Part shown: one piece after another, positions 1 to 5,215 of the stretch
How the letters are laid out: each line of letters starts with the position of its first letter
Numbering within the stretch: the first letter of the stretch is position 1
From: Anaerolineales bacterium
GTDB taxonomy: Bacteria > Chloroflexota > Anaerolineae > Anaerolineales > UBA4823
Reading direction: 5' to 3'
Length of the DNA: 7,369 nucleotides
Assembly: GCA_022865865.1 (NCBI GenBank)
Contig: JALHTN010000556.1
Span: forward strand, 1 to 7,369
The notes under the pieces: generated by a model
What the model was told of the DNA's origin: nothing
Seen by the model: only the letters and a program-made list of their open reading frames with translations
Database searches by the model: none
Program-made: the position numbers and the translations under genes

Positions 1-1581
1 CCCAATTGGGATCGGATGATGCCGTACATTGAAGCTGCCATGCAGCGCATTCCAGTCTTAGAAAATGCTGGCATTCATAAATTGTTCTGCGGACCAGAGA
101 GCTTCACCCCGGACCTTGAACCAATGATGGGTCAGGCACCGGAATTAGATAATTACTACGTCGCCGCGGGTTTCAACTCGCTGGGCATTCTCCTGGGGGG
201 CGGTGCGGGGCGTGTGATGGCTCAATGGATCACGGATGGTACTCCAGATGTGGATGTGACTGAAATCGACATCTCTCGTATGCTTCCTTTCCAGAATAAT
301 CCAGGATACCTCAAAGACCGCACGGTTGAGTTGCTGGGATTTATGTTTGAAGATCCATATCCCAACCGGATTTTTGAGTCGGCACGCGGTGCCCGGAAAT
401 CCGCTTTCCATGACCGCTTGGCAGCGGCAGGAGCATATTTCAGCACTTACGCCGGCTGGGAGTATCCAGCCTGGTTTGCGCCAAAAGGGATTGAACCCAA
501 AGTTGAATACTCTTGGGGACGGCAGAACTGGTTTGAATACAGCGCAGCCGAGCACAGGGCAGTCCGCGAAGGGGTGACTCTCATGGATTATTCTGTGATG
601 GGCAAAATCTTGCTCCAGGGAGGCGATGCGGAAAAAGTTCTCAACCGGATCTGCGCCAATAACGTAGCGGTACCGGAAGGACGGACCGTCTACACCCAAT
701 GGCTCAACAAGCACGGCCGGATCGAAGCTGACCTGACCGTAACCCGGCTAGCAGAAGACCAGTATCTGATCCTGACTGGAGACGGTACCATTACCCAAGT
801 TCAGGCCTGGCTGCGCCGCAACACCCCACCTGATTCGAACACCACCTTCACAAATATTACTTCGGCTTACAGTGTGCTGAACATCCAGGGACCCAAGTCA
901 CGCAATTTTCTGAGCCGCGTCACGCATGCTGATCTATCGAATAACGCCTTTCCCTTCCTTACTTCGCAGGAAATTGATATCGGTTACGCGACCGTCAGGG
1001 CGATTAGGGTAACATATGTTGGCGAACTGGGGTGGGAGCTGTATATCCCTACGGAGTTTTCGCTGCATGTGTTTGATATGCTCGTTGAAGCAAGCCAGGA
1101 TATGGACTTGAAACACATCGGATTACAAGCCTTAGATACGCTGCGTCTGGAGAAGGCATACCGTGATTATGGCAACGATATCGATAATATGGACACACCA
1201 TTGGAAGTAGGGTTGAGCTTCTTTGTGGATTTTGATAAACCTGGTGGGTTCATTGGCAGGCAAGCGCTGCTAAAGCATAAAGAGACTGGGCTCAAATACC
1301 GGCTGGTGCAGTTTTTGCTGGATGATCCTGAGCCGCTGCTGTACTACGGTGAGCCCATTTTCCGGAATGGAGAACGGGTTGGCTACATCATGTCGGGTGG
1401 CTACGGGCATACCCTGGGGGGTTGTGTAGGTGTTGGCCCTGTGGAAAACGAAGACGGAATCGCAACTCCCGATTACATCCACAGCGGCACCTACGAGATC
1501 GAAGTGGCAGGTGAGCGATACCCTGCAAGAGCTTCGCTAAAACCGATGTATGATCCAAAGCTCTTGAGAGTGCGAGTATAA
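1..1581 (+). CDS. Sarcosine/dimethylglycine dehydrogenase-like FAD + GcvT protein, 5' partial
   Basis: The frame is open from base 1, so the true start lies outside the window and 526 codons of the C-terminal part are present. Residues about 1-75 (counted from base 1) are the end of an FAD-dependent DAO-type oxidoreductase domain, with GPESFTPDLEPMMGQAPELD and a GFNSLGILLGGGAGR flavin-contact segment. Residues about 80-135 fit the FAO_M linker. From about 135 to 425 there is a GcvT-like folate-binding aminomethyltransferase domain (GVTLMDYSVMGK, GRIEADLTVTRL, GELGWELYIP), followed by a GcvT C-terminal barrel with GYIMSGGYGHTLGG. This architecture is known in sarcosine and dimethylglycine dehydrogenases, which oxidise N-methyl groups and pass the one-carbon unit to tetrahydrofolate. 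Such proteins are usually about 800-870 residues, so roughly 300 N-terminal residues, including the GxGxxG motif, are missing here because of the window edge. The substrate (sarcosine, dimethylglycine or another N-methyl amine) cannot be decided. No clear terminator follows the stop. Confidence 0.93.
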   Translation, partial: PNWDRMMPYIEAAMQRIPVLENAGIHKLFCGPESFTPDLEPMMGQAPELDNYYVAAGFNSLGILLGGGAGRVMAQWITDGTPDVDVTEIDISRMLPFQNNPGYLKDRTVELLGFMFEDPYPNRIFESARGARKSAFHDRLAAAGAYFSTYAGWEYPAWFAPKGIEPKVEYSWGRQNWFEYSAAEHRAVREGVTLMDYSVMGKILLQGGDAEKVLNRICANNVAVPEGRTVYTQWLNKHGRIEADLTVTRLAEDQYLILTGDGTITQVQAWLRRNTPPDSNTTFTNITSAYSVLNIQGPKSRNFLSRVTHADLSNNAFPFLTSQEIDIGYATVRAIRVTYVGELGWELYIPTEFSLHVFDMLVEASQDMDLKHIGLQALDTLRLEKAYRDYGNDIDNMDTPLEVGLSFFVDFDKPGGFIGRQALLKHKETGLKYRLVQFLLDDPEPLLYYGEPIFRNGERVGYIMSGGYGHTLGGCVGVGPVENEDGIATPDYIHSGTYEIEVAGERYPARASLKPMYDPKLLRVRV

Positions 1582-1607
1582 ACACCCCCATCCAGTTGAT
1601 ATACTCA

Positions 1608-1631
1608 ATAATGGATCCTAATTCCCATTAT
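1608..1631. repeat. 7-bp inverted repeat in the 63-base gap before the CWC gene
   Basis: ATAATGG (1608-1614) and CCATTAT (1625-1631) are perfect complements around a 10-base loop. The stem is AT-rich and has no T-run after it, so it is a poor terminator candidate. It lies just before the CWC start and could form a leader hairpin. It may also be chance. Confidence 0.25.
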
Positions 1632-1644
1632 CCACGGTGAATGC

Positions 1645-1872
1645 ATGAACGAACCCCCCATCGATGCCTCAATATGCCCGCTCTGTGGTCGTCCCAACCA
1701 GTGTGCTATGGCAGCTGATCCGGAGGCCAGGGAATGCTGGTGTGATGATAAGAAATTCCCGCGTGAGCTGCTGGCTCAAATCCCTGAGCAAGCGCTCAGA
1801 CGGGCCTGTATCTGCCAGAATTGCCTGGGGATGGCTCTAAAGACCAAAAGAAAAATTGATCCTCCAGGGTAA
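1645..1872 (+). CDS. Small cysteine-rich CWC-family protein
   Basis: This 75-residue protein has eight cysteines: CPLCG (C11, C14), C20 in the NQCAMA segment, CWC (C31, C33) and CICQNC (C55, C57, C60). The order CPLCGRPNxCAMA, CWC, then RRACICQNC matches the Cys_rich_CWC family, small bacterial proteins of unknown function that probably bind zinc or another metal. A final basic tail (KTKRK) follows the last cysteine. The start is ATG 1645, with only a weak GGTGA 4 bases upstream; ATG 1641 is in another frame and soon meets a stop. It lies 63 bases after the dehydrogenase gene on the same strand. It could be a tail gene of that transcript or separately expressed. The family assignment is firm from the cysteine pattern; the function is unknown. 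Confidence 0.85.
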   Translation: MNEPPIDASICPLCGRPNQCAMAADPEARECWCDDKKFPRELLAQIPEQALRRACICQNCLGMALKTKRKIDPPG

Positions 1873-2116
1873 ATATAGATCAATATTCTTTAATGACAAT
1901 CTTACCGGGTTCAAATTAGCTTACTGTGTCCTGTGACACTCTCGATACAGAAATCTAGATCTCCGTGATCCAGAAATTATTCACATAGGCAATCCACCCA
2001 GGCGAAATTTCAGAAGAGCATTCGAAACACATGCTGCAGCTGATTTCATAGTGTGTGGTGCTGAGCCGATATTTCGATATTGTGCGATCATTGCCCATAT
2101 TATTATTAGATGATTA

Positions 2117-2134
2117 TGATATTATTAGTATTAT
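2117..2134 (+). promoter_or_regulatory. Probable -10 region of the GYD gene (repeated TATTAT)
   Basis: TGATATTAT at 2117-2125 reads as an extended -10 (TG, one base, then TATTAT), and a second TATTAT lies at 2129-2134. Another TATTATTA run is just upstream near 2100. No convincing -35 is visible, so which hexamer is used is uncertain. The position, about 20-35 bases before the start codon, fits a short leader. Confidence 0.35.
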
Positions 2135-2140
2135 TACCAC

Positions 2141-2148
2141 AGGAGGTG
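2141..2148 (+). promoter_or_regulatory. Near-perfect Shine-Dalgarno of the GYD gene
   Basis: AGGAGGTG matches the full anti-Shine-Dalgarno complement, with 6 bases between AGGAGG and ATG 2153. It is much stronger than any other ribosome binding site in the window and decides the start of the GYD gene. Confidence 0.85.
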
Positions 2149-2152
2149 TGAA

Positions 2153-2473
2153 ATGGCAAAATATTTGGTGCAGTTCAGCTATACCGGTGAAGGTTTACAG
2201 GGCTTGCTTAAGGAGGGTGGCTCAAAACGCCGGGAAGCAACCCGACAGCTGATCGAAAGCCTGGGCGGTAAAATGGAGAGCTATTATTTCTCGTTCGGGG
2301 ATTACGATGGATTCGTAATCGTGGATGGTCTTGACAATATCGGTGTAACCGCTGCGGCGATGATCAGCAGCGCCAGCGGAGCTGTCAAAACAAAGACCAC
2401 GGTTCTTCTTACCTGCGAAGAGGTTGATCAGGCAACTAAGAAACAAGGCGACTACCGCCCACCGGGAAAGTGA
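2153..2473 (+). CDS. GYD-domain protein
   Basis: This 106-residue protein matches the GYD family. MAKYLVQFSYTGEGLQGL forms the first strand and helix, SKRREATRQLIESLGG (24-39) the next helix, FGDYDGFVIVD (48-58) holds the Gly-x-Tyr-Asp signature, and SASGAVKTKTTVLLTCEEVDQA (73-94, read in two parts) is the conserved ending. The family is a small, soluble, probably ferredoxin-like alpha/beta fold. It is widespread in bacteria and archaea and has no established function. Length is normal for the family, with a short charged tail after residue 95. The start at 2153 is fixed by the AGGAGGTG site. Flanking gaps of 280 and 302 bases suggest it is transcribed alone. Confidence 0.9.
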   Translation: MAKYLVQFSYTGEGLQGLLKEGGSKRREATRQLIESLGGKMESYYFSFGDYDGFVIVDGLDNIGVTAAAMISSASGAVKTKTTVLLTCEEVDQATKKQGDYRPPGK

Positions 2474-2538
2474 TCGCCCTCATTGATACCTGCCAATATG
2501 TGGCTATCAGCAAGATGAACCTCCCTCATTGAAACCCC

Positions 2539-2636
2539 GTCATTGTTCGCAGGATCCTGATCCCCGAACCGTGGCGGGATCGCAGCGAAGGGTCTCAAGA
2601 TAGCAATGGGGATGCTTCTCTTCGTCCAGCATGAGG
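2539..2636. repeat. Degraded REP-like intergenic repeat (GTCATTG ... CAGCATGAG type)
   Basis: The segment runs from GTCATTG at 2539 through GCGGGATCGCAGCGAAG, TCTCAAGATAGCAATGGGGA and GCTTCTCTTCG to CAGCATGAG ending near 2636. It resembles, from memory, the widespread dispersed intergenic repeat whose consensus reads roughly GTCATTGCGAG, GCAATCTC, GGGATTGCTTC, GCAATGAC. Inside it CGAAG (2586-2590) pairs with CTTCG (2620-2624). The outer arms no longer match well, so this would be an old copy. Only one copy is in the window, so repetition cannot be shown here. Confidence 0.4.
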
Positions 2637-2697
2637 TGAGACAACTTCATTTATATCTGGATTCCCTGGTTATTTTCCTGCACAAGAGCAGATAATC

Positions 2698-2706
2698 TGG
2701 TAAGAT
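2698..2706 (+). promoter_or_regulatory. Extended -10-like promoter for the YgiT-like gene
   Basis: TGGTAAGAT has the form TG, one base, then a TAnnAT hexamer (2701-2706). It closely resembles TGGTAAAAT before the NimA-like gene in this window. No good -35 is seen at the usual spacing. A transcript would start near 2713 and carry the 2732-2750 palindrome in its leader. Confidence 0.35.
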
Positions 2707-2731
2707 TCTATTTCGTGTCAAGAGGGCAACC

Positions 2732-2750
2732 AAATCCAAGACTTGGATTT
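2732..2750. promoter_or_regulatory. Perfect 19-bp palindrome, operator-like
   Basis: AAATCCAAG (2732-2740) and CTTGGATTT (2742-2750) are exact complements about a single central A. The site ends 25 bases before the start codon of the YgiT-like gene and just before its ribosome binding site. A one-base centre is unfavourable for an RNA hairpin (it would form an 8-bp stem with a 3-base loop and has no T-run). A binding site for a dimeric repressor is therefore the simpler reading. Confidence 0.5.
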
Positions 2751-2775
2751 ATAACTGAAGTAAGGAAGTGACCAG

Positions 2776-3003
2776 ATGAATAAATATCCGTGGAAAGAAT
2801 TATTGGTAGAAAAAACCGTGAATTACCTGATGGAAGAGGACGGCAAACTATTCATCTTCGAAAAAGTCCCGGCTAGAGTAAATCCAGAGACTGGTGAACA
2901 GCTCGTATCCCCAAGGACTTTCCAGCGCTTGAAAGAAATGATCAAAGAGCGCAGGACGCCATCCCGGGTGATAGAGACGCCGGTATATGAGTTTCCGGCG
3001 TAA
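2776..3003 (+). CDS. YgiT/MqsA N-terminal-type protein lacking all zinc-binding cysteines
   Basis: The 75-residue protein follows the small YgiT-type zinc-finger proteins along its length: LLVEKTVNY (9-17), LFIFEKVPARV (25-35), TGEQLVSP (39-46), a helix from about 47 to 60, and the ending VIETPVYEFPA (65-75). In the usual family, CxxC pairs flank this core. Here the second pair is N36 and T39 (NPETG) and the first is replaced around KYPWK (3-7); the protein contains no Cys and no His. YgiT-type domains are known as antitoxin N-terminal or stand-alone antitoxin-like proteins, often beside a DUF4258 or MqsR-like toxin. No HTH domain and no neighbouring toxin are present, so the antitoxin role is only inferred. 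The ribosome binding site AAGGAAG (2762-2768) is well placed for ATG 2776. It stands between two intergenic regions and is probably monocistronic. Confidence 0.8.
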   Translation: MNKYPWKELLVEKTVNYLMEEDGKLFIFEKVPARVNPETGEQLVSPRTFQRLKEMIKERRTPSRVIETPVYEFPA

Positions 3004-3044
3004 AATACTTCAGGGGGTGATAAGAACCAACGGAAGAAAAATAA

Positions 3045-3078
3045 TCGCCGCGCTATTCCAAGCCCGGCGAATTTATTT
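3045..3078 (+). terminator. Weak hairpin terminator after the YgiT-like gene
   Basis: TCGCCG (3045-3050) pairs with CGGCGA (3065-3070) across a 14-base loop, and the flanking AATAA and TTATT can lengthen the stem with a small bulge. An AT-rich ATTTATTT (3071-3078) follows. The long loop and interrupted T-run make it a weak candidate. Confidence 0.3.
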
Positions 3079-3248
3079 ACAGCTTTTCAGGTCATCCAAA
3101 ATCGACGAAACCATCTCTGCACCCGGATTTTGATTGATTACCCTTACAGATAATTTCTATACCTCTTACTAAAATCCATTTTTTTGCCCTGCCAGGAGCG
3201 ACTTTCTCGCTGCCGGGAACGTCGATGAGAGAATTTATGCAAGGAGAA

Positions 3249-3257
3249 TGGTAAAAT
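3249..3257 (+). promoter_or_regulatory. Extended -10-like promoter for the NimA-like gene
   Basis: TGGTAAAAT (TG, one base, TAAAAT at 3252-3257) would start transcription near 3264, leaving a leader of about 20 bases with AGGAG (3275-3279) before GTG 3285. No convincing -35 is visible. Confidence 0.4.
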
Positions 3258-3284
3258 CCTGCCAGTTTCTCGCCAGGAGATATT

Positions 3285-3791
3285 GTGACTGAAAATGAAT
3301 TGACCAAAATCCGCCGAAAGGACCGTTCCATCACAGATGATGCCTGGATCGCTGCTTTTTTACAGAAAGCTGATTATGGGGTTTTTGCCACCTGCATGAA
3401 CGGGCAGCCGTTCACGGTGGCACGAAATTTTGCGTATGACCCGCAGAGGCATGTCATCTATTTTCATGGCGCGCACAAGGGGCGTACGTTTGAGAATGTT
3501 GGCGATGGTACGCCGGTGAACTTGAACGTGAGCGAGATGGGCGAGTGGATCGTTGCCGAGCGCGCGATGAACTTTGGGGTGTGTTACAAGGGGGTGGTTG
3601 TCTTCGGAAACCTGACGATTGTAGATGATATTGATGAAGCTAAGCATGGCTTGCAGTTGCTCATGGACAAGCATTTTCCTGCGCTGCGTCCCGGCGTGGA
3701 TTATGAGGCCGCCACCACCGATGACTTGAAGGTGACGGTCGTTTTCCGAATAGACATTGAATCCTGGAGCGGAAAAGAAAAGAAGGGTTAG
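3285..3791 (+). CDS. NimA-like pyridoxamine 5'-phosphate oxidase-fold flavoprotein
   Basis: This 168-residue protein has the features of the NimA-like branch of the pyridoxamine-phosphate-oxidase split-barrel family: RRKDR (10-14), ITDDAWIAAFLQKADYGVFAT opening the barrel, YFHGAHKGRT (59-68) with basic residues placed to hold the FMN phosphate, NVSEMG (81-86), the strand VVVFGNLTIV (104-113), and LQLLMDKHFPALRPG followed by FRIDIESWSGK (154-163). Members bind FMN or a related flavin, and some reduce 5-nitroimidazoles; for most the natural substrate is unknown. No transmembrane or export signal is seen. The start is GTG at 3285, chosen because AGGAG lies 5 bases before it and the RRKDR motif is at the expected distance from the N terminus. 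It ends 13 bases from rnhB, tail to tail. Family is sure; drug resistance should not be assumed. Confidence 0.92.
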   Translation: MTENELTKIRRKDRSITDDAWIAAFLQKADYGVFATCMNGQPFTVARNFAYDPQRHVIYFHGAHKGRTFENVGDGTPVNLNVSEMGEWIVAERAMNFGVCYKGVVVFGNLTIVDDIDEAKHGLQLLMDKHFPALRPGVDYEAATTDDLKVTVVFRIDIESWSGKEKKG

Positions 3792-3804
3792 ATAGGATGT
3801 TTAA

Positions 3805-4464
3805 TCAATCATCGTGCATCGCACTTTTAATTGGTGCAAAGCTGCAGCGGTGGATTGGGCTGGGTCCCAAACGCTTGAGTGCCTCCAGGTGCTGAGGAGT
3901 CCCATACCCTTTGTGGTCAGTGAACTGATAGCCAGGATATTTATGATCCAGCTCTATCAAAAGGGCATCCCGGGCAGTTTTGGCCAGAACCGAAGCACCA
4001 GCAATGCTCAGCGATCGCTGGTCACCCTTAACCAATTTGGTCTGGGGAATAGCAATTTCTGGTAGGAAGAGATAATCCAAGAGCAAGTGTTCTGCCTGGC
4101 ACTCACAATCTCGCAGTGCTCGCTGGGCTGCCAACCGGGTGGCTGGGACGATGCCCAGGCGATCAATCTCCCGATGGGATGCAAAACCAACCCCCCAGGC
4201 AAAGGCGGATTCCTTTAGACAGACTGCCCACTCTTCCCTGTCAGCTGGGGTCAATTGCTTCGAATCTCTTAAGCCTTCCAAGGTGGCCAGCAGGGTTTCT
4301 TGACGAGCAAAAATAACCGCACCTGCTGCAACTGGCCCCGCAAGCGCTCCGCGCCCGGCTTCATCAATCCCCGCGATATGATGAAGACCGGTTTCCCAAA
4401 GTCCATTCTCAAATTGAAAATCGGGTACTGGTGGAAGCAGGCTGGGATCGAATCGGGCACTCAT
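3805..4464 (-). CDS. rnhB: Ribonuclease HII
   Basis: RNase HII cuts the RNA strand of RNA-DNA hybrids and starts removal of single ribonucleotides misincorporated in DNA; it acts in the cytoplasm with Mg or Mn. The 219-residue product carries GIDEAGRG (32-39) with D34 and E35, the GRG substrate-sensing residues, LRDSKQL (65-71), LLLD with D130, KGDQRSLSIAGASVLAK with D148, and DHKGYGTPQH with Y187, the tyrosine that contacts the ribose. These complete the D-E-D-D site and the GRG/Tyr motif. About 25 residues precede the core, a slightly long but normal N-terminal extension. The ATG overlaps the stop of the glycosyltransferase gene as ATGA (4461-4464), indicating translational coupling, and it is the last gene of the leftward operon. 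The ending HRCSFAPI is also typical. Confidence 0.97.
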   Translation of the reverse strand: MSARFDPSLLPPVPDFQFENGLWETGLHHIAGIDEAGRGALAGPVAAGAVIFARQETLLATLEGLRDSKQLTPADREEWAVCLKESAFAWGVGFASHREIDRLGIVPATRLAAQRALRDCECQAEHLLLDYLFLPEIAIPQTKLVKGDQRSLSIAGASVLAKTARDALLIELDHKYPGYQFTDHKGYGTPQHLEALKRLGPSPIHRCSFAPIKSAMHDD

Positions 4465-5192
4465 GCCTGATCGTTTCGGCTCTGGAAGCGAATTTTGAAA
4501 ATATCTAACGCCATTTGCATAGAATCTTTAACCACGCTGATATGGCTGTCTGGATTGTAATACCACGGGATAGGGATTTCAAGGATCCGGTAATTGCGCT
4601 GCTGGGCAAGATAGAGGATTTCGACATCGAATGACCAACCGGTGATGCTCATCTCGTTAAAGAGTTCCTCAGCCACGGAGGCCTTGAAACACTTAAATCC
4701 ACACTGGGTGTCGTTTAACCCAGGCAAGGCGAGTACGCGAATCAAAGTGTTGAATACACGACCCACCAAATGCCGATAGGTTGGTTCGTTATGGCGAACC
4801 GCTCCTGGAGCTTCTCGTGAAGCAATGGTGATATCGAACTGCTCAACATTGGGTGGAATAAACCGGTTGATCTCCGTGACAGGCATCGAGAGATCGGCAT
4901 CACACATGAAGCGATACTCACCACCAGCGTTGAAGATACCGCGTTTTACCGCCGCGCCCTTACCCCGCACTGGTTCACGGAGAACCAGGATGGGCAGCTG
5001 TGCGGTATGATGTTGAGCCGCGAATTGCTCGGCAACCTGGAAGGTCTTATCCTGGCTGGCATTCTCGATTACCAGGATTTCAGACTGGTAGGATTGGGCT
5101 TGCAAGAAGGTCAAGACCTGTTCTAAAGTGTTTGGCAGGCGCTGCTCTTCATTGTAAGCTGGTATGATGATAGAGAGAAATGGATTTGGCAA
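4461..5192 (-). CDS. Family 2 glycosyltransferase, polyprenyl/dolichyl-phosphate glucosyltransferase type
   Basis: This 243-residue GT-A enzyme begins with SIIIPAYNEE (7-16), then VIENASQDKT (41-50), RGKGAAVKRG (76-85), CDADLSMP (97-104) with the DxD-type metal site, DTQCGFKCFK (161-170) and GWSFDVEILYLA (185-196), ending near PIPWYY. The order and spacing match dolichyl-phosphate beta-glucosyltransferase-like enzymes, which load a sugar from a nucleotide donor onto a polyprenyl phosphate at the membrane. No transmembrane helix is present, so membrane contact must be peripheral. The usual DDGS of the second motif reads ENAS. The start is TTG 5192: an in-frame TAG lies four codons upstream and the first beta strand starts at residue 6, so no other start fits. 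It lies 23 bases after the NERD-like gene and overlaps rnhB by 4 bases. Donor and acceptor are not known. Confidence 0.88.
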   Translation of the reverse strand: MPNPFLSIIIPAYNEEQRLPNTLEQVLTFLQAQSYQSEILVIENASQDKTFQVAEQFAAQHHTAQLPILVLREPVRGKGAAVKRGIFNAGGEYRFMCDADLSMPVTEINRFIPPNVEQFDITIASREAPGAVRHNEPTYRHLVGRVFNTLIRVLALPGLNDTQCGFKCFKASVAEELFNEMSITGWSFDVEILYLAQQRNYRILEIPIPWYYNPDSHISVVKDSMQMALDIFKIRFQSRNDQA

Positions 5193-5215
5193 ATGTTTAC
5201 TCTACATTAAAAATG

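Larger units (their letters stand above)
1873..2152. other. Intergenic region between CWC and GYD genes
   Basis: I see no supported gene in these 280 bases. An open frame beginning ATG 2055 runs into the GYD gene in another frame, has no ribosome binding site and shows no recognisable protein features. The left part contains a small GTGTC/GACAC stem (near 1925-1940) without a T-run. The right end is strongly AT-rich (about 2095-2137) and carries repeated TATTAT hexamers that are probably the promoter of the GYD gene. Confidence 0.6.
2474..2775. other. 302-base intergenic region between GYD and YgiT-like genes
   Basis: No protein-coding gene is supported here. In particular there is no open frame long enough for the toxin that often sits immediately before a YgiT-type gene. 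The region holds a probable degraded intergenic repeat (about 2539-2636), an extended -10-like element (2698-2706) and a perfect 19-bp palindrome (2732-2750). Confidence 0.6.
3004..3284. other. Intergenic region between YgiT-like and NimA-like genes
   Basis: These 281 bases hold no supported gene. A GTG-started frame of 38 codons (from 3017) crosses the hairpin at 3045-3070 and resembles nothing I know. The left part carries a weak hairpin terminator candidate and the right end an extended -10-like promoter. The middle (about 3085-3230) shows no clear structure beyond a small AGCGA/TCGCT stem near 3197-3211. Confidence 0.55.

Noticed and set aside
145..714. 189-codon leftward frame inside the dehydrogenase gene
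   Set aside because: It is antisense to a clearly conserved coding sequence and its translation shows no family features.
2055..2252. 65-codon rightward frame overlapping the GYD start
   Set aside because: It has no ribosome binding site, its protein has no recognisable pattern, and it runs into a well-supported gene with a perfect Shine-Dalgarno in another frame.
3017..3133. GTG-started 38-codon frame after the YgiT-like gene with a GGGGG upstream
   Set aside because: The G-run is too close to the start, the frame crosses a probable hairpin and the peptide resembles nothing known to me.
3248..3292. 14-codon frame from ATG 3248 overlapping the NimA-like start
   Set aside because: AAGGAG ends only one base before the ATG, too close to work well, and the ATG lies within the probable -10 element. 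A leader peptide is not supported.
3814..3828. GTGC/GCAC stem followed by TTTT at the convergent gene ends
   Set aside because: The stem has only four base pairs, lies inside the rnhB coding end and is too weak to call a terminator.
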